Part shown: positions 22,801-34,800 of the stretch, in pieces
How positions within the stretch are numbered: position 1 is the first letter of the stretch
How the letters are laid out: each line of letters starts with the position of its first letter
Origin: Vanessa cardui
Lineage: Eukaryota > Arthropoda > Insecta > Lepidoptera > Nymphalidae
DNA: 64,000 nucleotides
Direction of reading: 5' to 3'
Assembly: GCF_905220365.1 (NCBI RefSeq)
Contig: NC_061133.1
Coordinates: 14,250,171 to 14,314,170 of the forward strand
The notes under the pieces: model-generated
What the model saw: the letters and a program-made list of their open reading frames with translations, nothing else
Databases searched by the model: none
Told to the model about the DNA's origin: nothing
Made by a program: the position numbers and the translations under genes

Positions 22801-25800
22801 ACCTCAATCAATAAACAATTCGTAGTGATTGGTCCTAAATTAGAGCGTTTTCTAAAACAATTCGTTAGCTTTAAATAATAGTATAATTATATAACGTCCA
22901 CGTAATTTTAATTAAAATATTATTAAGTCAAAACTTCCATTAATGAATTCCTTTCTGAATTACTTTTCGTTGTACCAATTTAACGCAGATTACTTCGCAA
23001 AACTATTCGTGCTTTGATTTCCTTATCTAAAGCGGCTATAATGTTATTTGTTTAACATATAAATAGAACTGATGATATTATTTTCCTGCTCACTTTAATT
23101 GAATTCAACGAAGTAAACAATTCATCACATACGTTTTGCATTTAATTGTTTGATCGTGATAGTCTCGGTCGAATGCTTCGACGGTCAAAAAATAGGAAGA
23201 AAGATTTACCGTTTTTCCTCATTGACATAGCTCAGAATCGTTACAATCAACATTTTTTAAATATCATTACTTATACACATTGGCCATAAATCTACCTTAT
23301 TTTACAGGACTACATCTTATACTCGTAACTTATATGAAACATGATTGACAGTTTTAAGAACCTTTGGAAGGTAAGGAATCGGTTGCGCAATTCGAACAAT
23401 ACCGACGTCAGTACGGAGGCAGGCGTCGATGACCGTCCGTCAGCTTTTTTGTAGACCACAAAAACTGACACTGAATTCCGGATGTAAACAACTCTCTATT
23501 TCTAAAGCATGCGCACCGAATGCCGACTGCTTTTCGTCATCATTCTGTTAATGTTACAAACACGTAACCGCTAGCCAAAAGTTTACTGATTCTTGCACTC
23601 GAATACATGGACGTAAAACAGACATTACCCTGTTAGTATTTGAGATATGAAAAGAGCGCATATACCCATTAATGTATAAAAGACATGAGTCAAGACTGTT
23701 CGAGAAAGGAAAAACAACTTTTGCAATTAAAATTTAACAACCAATCAAAATAAATATAGCGTTTAGCACCAAATCAGTGACGTTAATATTATTAGTTGAA
23801 ACACGACACTGACAAAAAAGGAAAACTCGTTTTACCGTCAATGTCTTACTTAAGTTATTAGAAAAACTGATTCTTGATTTGAAGTAAATTCAAAAGTATA
23901 CCATACAATGGCAAAAGTTAAATCTTATTGCTTTTGTTATTTCTATCAAGTTATCGGCTACGATTAGTGATAGTATCAGTTAAATTAATTGCTGGAAAGT
24001 AATCTTAAAAATAATCTTCTATTACATAATTTTAGTATTGTTTTGTTATGAAATAACGGCGTTTCAAAGTACCATGTCCCAGTTACACAGAAAAAACAAT
24101 TGTTTAAATAACTTTATTGTCTAGCAATGGGCATTTGGTTCTGATAGTAATGAGGACATATTTGATTTAGGTGATGCAAATAACTCAGCCAAACAATGGA
24201 AAGGTATCGACCAACTGTAATCACTAAGTTGCGATATTATTGTTGCATGTCTTATTAGCAAATCGTAATCAGGGAAACTTTGAATATGGCTATTGCGATC
24301 AGTTAGTATTCCAGATGTCAAAGATGTATTGTATCTGGTAGTATAGTTTTGGGTAATTTGGCGTTGCTTATTACGACGATACCAGGCGATTACGATCAAT
24401 GGAGTGATTCTCAAGTGACAGTAACCGACTGTGCAGGGTACATGTGCACAAGTATGAACGCAACATGCACTCTCTATTTGCCCTCTTATAATCCTAAGAA
24501 AAAGAAATCATATATACCGCTTAACGTACTTTCCGAAATTTGGGCCTATAAAAACTATAAACTCCACATTCCGGGGTTTTCCAAAAATTTTTGAATAAAA
24601 AAACAATTAACTTCTTCGCAGCATCATGTATTCAATTTGGTTTCCTAAAATAATTCAAATAAATAAACCATATACAGAATCGCTTAAAGAATAAAGTCCT
24701 ATCAAAATTTTGTAAATCATCTATAGACATAGTTTGCATGAATTTTCTTCAGATCGATACCTACAATAACTTCCGTTAAAAGTTGTTGAGAGTTCTTGAT
24801 TAAATAACCGAACTTTATTTGCCTTTGGTGCATACAAAACAAGTCTACTTCAAACGTGACTAAAATTCTCCTTTGTTATCAATTGGCTGTGTATCAATCT
24901 TCCTGAGAAAGAAGGTATTACAAAGAGGTTTGATTAAAAAATAGGCCTTGTTACCTTCTTATTTATTGTGAATAGATATATTGTAACGGTTAAATTAACT
25001 TCAATTATTCAGTATGTTATAGATCTAATTTGCTTGTAATTCGTTTTAACGTGACACCTAATAGATTAAATTTTATAATTAGCTTCGGTAAAGTAAATTT
25101 AATGAACATCATTAAATATTTTAAGCGCTTCATTGTAAATAGGCTAGATGCCAATTATAAAATAACAACAGCCTTAATAAGAGGAGAAATCTAGGAATGC
25201 CAGTTGTTACAAGCAAGTAGATCAATGGTCACGTCTTGTCTTCGCAAACATGATCACAACCACAGAATCCTCGATTTCATTTTATTTGATCCATTAAAGA
25301 GTGATCGAGTAACTCGTTTAATATTGTTGCATAAAATTATCTTAATTTATTTTTGTTCGCTAAGTTTTTTCGTAATCATTGTTTTAGTTGCCTAAAGAAC
25401 GTCTTGTTTGTTTTATTTTATTCGGAGACTTAATCATAATTGCTATGATAACGCTTACATTTTTGGATGACATTAATTTGTCGTAAATTAACTAAACTAT
25501 ATAAACGTCGATTGTCCAGCAAAGTAGATAACAAATGCTCATGGCTGAACCCAGTTAAGATTACCACAATAATGTGAAGATCATTGCAGAGGAAGCTGAA
25601 TCTGTAACAGTTAAGTCTAGATGTGGATGATGATAGAGATTTGTAGATTTGTAGAGGTGGTAGATTTTTGATTATGAATATGCAAATGTAAACACTTAGA
25701 TTTTGAATAAAGATTTTTGACTTTGATAATGACGCAAATAGTATTGACTCTGAATAAATTTGAAACATAGAATCTATTTAAAGCATATAACCGCAACGAG

Positions 25801-28800
25801 GCAAATATTGTTTATCATAATTACATATATGGTTCAGAGAGCGCTGTAAGAAATCCAATACGTATCACGGAGTCGCACGGTTTGGTGTGCGGAATGAGCG
25901 GATTGCCTTTCCTGCCGTGACTCGCTCCACCGCCTCCACGTTATAATGAATATGAAATTTTATCACAATTATAACAATAGCTGTTGCATTTATTCGTTAA
26001 TTGAAGTCTAGTTATGAAAAGGGCACTGACCTTTAACCAATTTTGCAAATTACATTTAATGTCACATCGAATTCGGAACGAAGGCGTGAAAAAATTACAA
26101 ATGGCTGTTCTTAGATCATTTCCTCGGAGGTATTCCGCCATTATTACATCTTTGCTTAAGCTCTATCACGCGATGTTGGAATTTTCTTAGTACGCTGTGA
26201 TTTTAAAGTAATGATAGTTCATCATGGTATAAACAAGAAGCAATTTACCGAAGCCGAATGATCGTTTCAGGTAGCATAATGCTGTATTATAATATCGTTT
26301 CCCAGTCTAATGTTCGAAATTCATGTTTTTAAAATTATGGACCTCTATTACCTGAAAATTTTATGTTCAGTTTAAATCGACGTTTGAAAATTTAATGATA
26401 TTTGTTATGTAATGCATCTATTCATAATTAACTAGCGTCTATTTGAGCTAGTTTATAAAGCGTTCTGATTAATTTGACCCCGCCTGAGTAGGGGAAACTG
26501 AGAGTACATGAGGCATACGTATATTATACAAATCAAGTATCCTACAATAAGAAGAGCTTGGAAACATAATATTATATGCTTACTCTTTAAAACTTAGGTT
26601 TCTTGTAATACCAACTTATATTTTATTCACTTAATTTATACCAAAGGATTAAATTGATTTTATGCTCAAAACCAGCCAAGCAGTTCGGATGTTCATGTGC
26701 TTCATTTGTGTTTATAATTCATCTTAAACTCAGAAGTGAAAAAAAAAACATTATAAAATGTGCTGACACGATGAAATGCTGCCATGTGGCATCCGTCCAA
26801 AGTGGGTTAGGTACATATGTATTATTAATGTCAACACGATCGAGAAATTTATGAATATGAGTCAATTATATATTCGGATATCAAATTTATACTGATGAAT
26901 TTCATGTGTATCCACCAGAATTTCAAATCCAGAATGATCGAACGGATTTACTTTATGCATGCTATTCAAAATGCATTTATTTTGTTTTTCGTCCATAACG
27001 GCCGGTACTAATACAATATTCATCAGAGCAAAGACTTTGCCGCACCAGTTCGCCCACACGAGTGTTCACGTCAGTTTTGGCATTTAAAATAAATCGTTGT
27101 TTCGCGTGAACGGTACACACATGTACAGCTAGCAAAACAGTTACATTAATAGTTCACGGCTGTGTCTGATAACACGCGAATCAGTGGATGCGATACGCGT
27201 GATCGTGAATGACACAATGAAACGTTTTTTGTTAAATCGCAATCGACATGAAAGCCGATTGCTCGAACTCGTTAATTTAATTGAACTTGACAATGAAATC
27301 GATAATGAACGTGCGATGCGAAATACTCTGATCATCCCATACTGTTCTATAACGATTTAATGATGACAATAACAATGATTTATAGTTTTATTGTTCTCAG
27401 TAAAATGTTAATAAAATAATTTAAAGTGCATTTTCCTCGATAATCTTCAATTTGAACTGTTACAATAATATTTGATTTTAAATACTAGTAACTGATAAAT
27501 CTTATTGTCTATGTTGACTTTGAGGTTCTATACAATTTTTAAGTTATTATTGTTCAAACATGACCCTTTTAAATTTTATTATAGTGTTTAAGTAATAAAG
27601 AGCCATTTTCCTCTTGATTTACAGAAAGAATCTCGCACTGATGTACAGTTTCATCTGGCGGCACTTCGGGGCGACTGCGAGAGACTCAAACAGTTGTTGG
27701 ATACTGGGAAAGTGCACATCGACTCCAGAGATCGGGTACGTTATTGTTGTTGCGTAGACATAGTGCAGACGAATGATTTTGATACTTACGATTTCGATAA
27801 AATCCATAAATAACTTGGTTTAAAATACACCAAATCTAAATAATCAGATAAGAAATACATAAAGTATAACAGATCATATTTGTTATTAAAGATTAGAAGA
27901 GAACAGAAAAAGTTATCTTAAAAACTATATTTGAATTTATTTCTAAGTATAACACAGTGCGTTAGTATAACTTAGTATTCCTTTACTACTTTCGTCTGTC
28001 TCTCTATACCGTCTAATCTGTACTCATTTTACAAAATACTTTTACAATACAGATTCTGGATTTAAATTATTAAATAAAAGTAAGTAGTCAATTTAACGTA
28101 TAACGTAGGTTAGGTTAGAAAAAATAGAAAGAATAGAATATAAACTATTTTTGTCCATCCATATTTGTTTATCCAAATAAAAATATGAAAATAACTCGTA
28201 GAAATAAAACTAAAGTATAATTTTGAATACAATCCGACTGTCAGGTAAAACTGTAAAACGATCTGTACTATTTGGAAAACCAATTAATTATAATCACGTT
28301 AAAAATCAAACAGATCACAATCAAAACATTCACATCGGAATTGTTGATCTTATATAATTTATGCCACTAAAAGATATTATCAAAGAATGCATTTTAAGTT
28401 GAATGCTCATTGCAGCTATCTAAAAAAGAATTGCATTTATCCCACAGTTTTTCCACGGAAATTTTCTTTAAGCACAGCTTACCGTTGTAAATCTGACTCA
28501 AACGGTTTTTTATTGAAGACGTAATAATTTTAACACAGCGACGTTAAGCGCTAATAGTTTCTAACATATCATTAATAATTCTTGTAATATAATAGAACAC
28601 AATAATTTACCTCCAAGTGGGTCAGGTCCGGTAAATGTAAAACGTGTGTGGAATACTGCTTTGTATTCAACTGAGACAAGAACAGATCTATCTCCATAAG
28701 TTTACTTAAACTTATGAGTTTTCGCATAAATTTATTGGTACAGCGGTTGCAATTGTAGGTATAAATTTACATCATTTATTCCAAGTCGTGACAAAATTTT

Positions 28801-31800
28801 ATTTATTCATAGAATGATACATTGACCAACATTACGAAACCGTAAGTTATTATATGTATAAGAATAAGTCTAGTCTTAAAGTTCTCATCTTATTACAGCA
28901 TTATTATGGTATTTCAACATGCTCCATAAACGACGAAGAGCTCTCCAGTTTTTAGGTTAATGAGGTGTGTCAGGATAGACGATGATTTATAGTAGAATGC
29001 ACTTCCTTGAAATTTCTGTTAATACTCTTACCATAAACATGTGTGATCATAAAAAGATGTGCATAGCATGTTCATGAACAGAAATAGTATTGGTGCTGCA
29101 GAGGAATCAAATTAGATTGTTCACGATTTGTTTCTGCCAGTCTGAATTTTCTGTTTCTTGAATTCTTTAAAGCTAAAACTGTCGTTCAGCAACTTTTTAC
29201 TAAAATAAGACTGGCCCACATTCAGTTAATTCCTATTCTTTTTGCGCGCACTCCTGGAACTCTTCCGAAAGTCGCAAGTGATTGGCGCCAGTGTTTATCA
29301 ACTTAATTTTAATTATGTCCAAGGCATTACATTTGGATTGACTCTGATTGATTAATTTCATTTAGGATTTCTCTAATCGAATTCCATATAATTTATTACT
29401 GCGATGGATCAACTTCCATTAAAATAATAATAGTAACTATTTATATATCTTACTCCAAAATGATTGAATTCATCTCTCAATTGTTATCGTTTCTTCCATC
29501 TTCCTTCAGCTTATTCCACACACCAAGCCTCCCGAGGTCGTAATTATTATTACCGGCTATGATTTATCGATCTCGTACCGTTCCCCGCTACGTAATCGCT
29601 TACATAACTAAAGGTTTTATTCGCTTGAGGATATTTTTTCTAAGTTTAGATCAGCTTAAAACATTTGCATGTAGAAATGAAAGACCATTTTAAATATTTT
29701 AGGTCTATAGCGATTCCTTAGTCTGGTATTATCATATCTTTAAGCGGCTATGATGTTCAAATTTTCCATAAACTTTTTAACCATCACGCACGGATGGTCA
29801 AAGCTATTGCGTCAAGAATTATAATAAGGCAAGATGGGCACTAACATCATTTACATGCGAATGCAGTTACTTTAAAACATCAACCTTCGCGGTCGCTGGA
29901 GCGCCGCGTAATGCAATTTCATATTAATTAGATATTTATGCTTTAAAACATTTCTTTTCTAATTTAAATTACTAATTCGGTGTACCTGTAGCAATGTGTA
30001 AAGGCAATTTTTAATTATATGTTCATCACTATTAATGCTGCCTTGATTTCAAGGTGGGTTTAGTTCATCATATAAATCGTATTGACGCAATGCATGTATG
30101 AAGGTACTTTGTAATGTTTTTATTCGGAGTGGTACGTTTCTAATTTTGAATTTGGTGCATTTTTGCCGAAATAAAAGTTATCAAATACTATGATTGTTGT
30201 TCCGGAAAGTCAACTACAACACATATTTACATCGCTGACCAAAAAGTCATCAACGCTTAATGATAACACTAAAGCTCTATATTAATTGACAAATCTTACT
30301 GTTTAAAAACATGATTATTTCACGTTATCCTAAAAAGATAAGATTACCCGTGCAGGTTAGAACACTGGAATCTTTACTTTAATTTGCGGATTCCAATCCT
30401 GTTTTATTTCACGTGAAATATCTACTGGAGATATTTCATGTGAAATAAAACATCGAGAGAAAATAGTGCACGAGTCAGAAATTCAAGCATTTCTGACTCG
30501 TCAGATACAGAACAGAACAGTCAGTTGCTTCCGTTTCAAACCGAAAATATATATGTTTCAAAACAAAATTTACATATTACAGGATGGCACCACACCGCTG
30601 ATTCTGTCAGCAGCGATGGGGCATACGGAGTGTGTGAGAGAACTGTTGGCCCAGGGCGCCGATCCCGCATGCAGCAGAACGGTAAGTCTTTAGACCTAGT
30701 TATTGTTTAGGAACAATGTATGTAAGAGCAGTATAGCAGTATAAGTTCAGTAGATAGAATACGTCACTCACAACTTTAGCATATAATGTAGATCAAATTA
30801 ATCTTGAAATAAACTTCGAAACCCCGAGTTGTTGCTGGTGTTCTTTTACAATGACTCTTTTAATGTAGCCAAACACAAAACCTACTGCTGTTTCTATATA
30901 GATCAGTTTACCAGTTATGGAATAGTACTGCTTAATATGATTTGCTAACATCCTGTTAAAATAAATCAAGACATGTTTGAAAGATATGTCATTCTGATCT
31001 GATTTCGCCCACGTGGCAATTTCAAAGACATTAAACTGCACCGGTTTAATAGTGTAGGTGTCTCTGTGCAAACACAGATGCACTCTATTCTTCTATTTTC
31101 TTGGCCCTAGACCGGGAAAAGATTTGGCAAAATTTTAACAATATAATATATAATATAAAATTTTAACAATATAATATAGGTATAAGACCAACAGTTTTAC
31201 GTTTTGCCATGTAAGTTGAAAAGACCAATAAGGTACTCAAATATTTACTTCTATATGTGGCTGTTCAATATAATAATGTCGTTCATGAAATATTAAGAGC
31301 TCTCGGATCGGTTGGTTTATAAGTCTTTAATCATGTAGCGACCTACTGGGAACTTTTCAGCTCGAGAGCGCTCATTTGTAAGAGCTCTTTTCATCGGAGC
31401 AGCGCCGTTTGATATGAATGAGCTTCTTTCATACACGGTTCAAGACAAAATGTGCCTTAGGCGTTCTTTGAAAAAAATACAGTCGAGCCATTTTGGCCTT
31501 TCTTTATAACTGCGCTTAAATTTCAAAATTAGGTCAGGTTTAATTCCGCAATTTATCACGAATACGTTCATACATACGGTTTTGAAAAAAATATAATTTG
31601 TTGAATGTTTTCAAACATGTAGTAGGTAGGAAAAAAGTTTTAAAATGAAAAAAATCAAAACAAAAATGTCGTTAGAACTGAAAATTAAACCCATTCGTTA
31701 CTCCTTTATAAATATTGATGCAATAAAACTGTTAGTGCAAATAAAAAGTTCTGTGAGTAGGCTCATATAAGCACTATAGGTATGACAAGTTACAGAAATA

Positions 31801-34800
31801 TGTTGAATGTAAACTAACTACCGCCTCAGAAAGTAAACTTGCTAAGTCTTGTGTTAGTTCGGCAGCATCTTTTTTAAGAACCGATGGTAGATTTAACTTT
31901 AATTAATCTTATAAATTGACGATACTTTGATTTATTTTTGATTTCGAATCACCTTAATCGCTATCGTTAAAGAAAACCATTCTTAGAAACTGGCTTCGTC
32001 AGTTACGACAATTTTCTCATTTCTCAGTTAAATGAAAAAAGATCCTTAAAATAAATATAAATTAGATGCAGTAAATTAATCCACCTTATGCTGGATTGGA
32101 ATCGCGTTAAATTTGTAAAGAAAACGCACCAAACGAAGAATATACGTAAGGGTCATCATCACCACCATCATCATCATCACCACCATCATTATCATCATCA
32201 TCTTACATTGCTTATTTATGAACGAAGAGTGTTATCATGATATTGTATTATAAAAACGACGATCCTTCTCATATAAAATATTATTATATTAGGAGGATCC
32301 TCATTCTCAGATATTTAATCTAATTATGTAGCTGCAAAAGTCCGAGTGAATGTTTTAAAAAATATTTGCAGAGAAAGTATTGTATCTGTATAAATCTATT
32401 TTTGTAAATAATTCACTAAATTAGTATATCCATGTTCCCAATAAGCTATTTGACAATGCGAAAAATAAATCGTGAATTATATACTACTGATTACAATAAT
32501 CAGTGTATATTATGAGTTTAATAATGGTTATTTACTAACGAAAGTTGAAAATAATACTCTCCTTATTTAAAAATTCCATAAATAAAAATGCATTTTTCAA
32601 ATATTTGTCACGTGACACAAAACGCTCCTGATTGGCCAGGCTTATGATGAAGTCACTTTCTTGTAAACTTTGCTTTCTACTATATGTACCACAGATTAAA
32701 ATACAGGAAAGTGACGTCACCGACCCCCTTGCAGCGCCATATTGTCCAAGTAGCGTTTTTGCGCGTTATTTAAATATGGAATTTTTAATATGATATTTTT
32801 CGGCAAATATGTACGAGAAATAAAAAACACAACTTTTACTGGGTTCCTTAACTTCTACTAAATAATATAAAATGGATTTTAAAAACCAGTTAAATAGCCT
32901 ATTAGATAGATTAGTGAAGTAGTATCGTAATGTTGGCAGACAGGAACGACCGCGCTGTTCTTCGCAGCACAAGGCGGCTTCCTCGACATAGCGTGCTTGT
33001 TGCTGGACGCAGGCGCAGCTATCGACGCACCTAGTACGGTAAGAGTACATTTAAAATACTATAAGGAATCGATTTTCGGTACCTAACGCGTTCATAATAA
33101 TTTAATTAAACCATCGACGATGAAGATGTTGAACAAGATTGGCCTTAAGTAAGAACCTTGTGAAACCCCCGAAGTCATAGGTTTCGAATTGGAAACCAAT
33201 AACTCTGACAAACGATTTTGTATATAAAATAAAAACTTAACCCATAATAAAAGTGCTAAAGATTTCATACGCAAATAATTTATATAAAAGTACTTTATGA
33301 AACAAGCGAACAAACGCTTTGCTGAAATCAGAGATATATAACGTTTTCTTGTTTCTCAAAACCGACACAGTAAAAATAGGTTTAAGAGTTTAATAAATAT
33401 TGAAGTATGAGTGGATGTAGCAACAAATTTAAGTATCATTCTTGTGCAAAATATTTTATATAATATAAAAAGTAGCCTTCGTGGTCATTAGTTTGTCTAT
33501 TTTTATATATTTTAAGGAAATAAATTTAATAAAGCTAATTCAAACATTTGCTTTAGTTACTGTCCTTCGGCTTAAAATAGTTTAACAAAACATTTCAGGA
33601 CGGCGGCACCCCGCTGTTCGTGGCGTGTCAGTGCGGTCACCTTTCAGTCGTCGAGGAGCTCATACGACGCGGAGCCAACGTCAACTCCTGTATGAAGGTA
33701 ATCGATGATTCATACTTATATATAGATTCACCTCTGGGCGGGTGCTCCCCAGTACCAGCTCCTTCCATTTGACCGCATCCAACGTAGAGCGGCTCGAGTT
33801 AACGACGATCAAGCCCTTTCCGATCTCCTTGATCCTTTGGTTTTGCGTAGAGATGTTGGATCACTCTGCATCTTCTACCGAATTTTTCACGGGGAATGTT
33901 CCGAGGAATTGTTCGGATTAATCCCGGCTGCTGAATTTCACCTTCGGACATCTCGTCAAAATTCTAAGTTTCACCCGCACCATCTTGATGTCCGAAAATC
34001 CACAACAGCGCGATTTCTTAGACATTTTCTGCCTCGCACAACCACTCTGTGGAACCAGCTGTCGCCGGCGGTTTTTCCGAACCGATACGACAAGGGAACC
34101 TTCAAGAAAAGAGCCTACTCCTTTCTCAAAGGCCGGCAACGCACCTGCAAGCCCCCTGGTGTTGCAGATGTCCATGGGCGGTGGTAGTCGCTTTCCATCA
34201 GGTGAGCCTCCTGCTCGTTTGCCACCTATTCCATAAAAAAAAAAAATCAGAAAATTTTGGATCACGCGACTCCCCTGAAATTTTATCGTCACAGTTCTCT
34301 TATCTGTTGTCTTTCGTATCGGCCCCGCAGGACGGCGCGAGCCCGCTGTTCATCGCGGCGCAGAACGGTCACGAGGAGGTGTGCGCGGCGCTGCTGGCGC
34401 GCGGCGCGCACGTGGACGCGTGCCGCAGCGACCGCGCGTCGCCGCTGTGGATCGCCGCGCAGTGCGGACACCAGCGCGTGGCGCGAACGCTGCTCGCGCA
34501 CGGCGCGCACGTCGACCGCCTGCGACAGGTGCGCCCCGCCCCGCCCGCTCGCGTTGCCCCCCGCGCCCCGCCCCCCTCTCGCCCCCGCTAACCGCCCGCT
34601 CCCGTTGCAGGACGGCGCCACGCCGCTGTTCAAGGCGGCGCACAAGGGGCACGCCGCCGTCGTGGCGGAGCTGCTGCGACACGACCCGGAGCTCGGCCTG
34701 CTGCCGGTGAGTCGGTAGTGGACAATTTTGGATAGGGCAGCCATATTGAGTAACAGTGTGACCGACTCTCGGGCACAGGGATCATACTAGTACTTAATGT

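Noticed and set aside
24121..24594. Overlapping frames of 97 (minus) and 81 (plus) codons in Ankrd29 intron 1
   Set aside because: Both strands are open over part of the same stretch, with no domain and no splice sites in phase with anything nearby.
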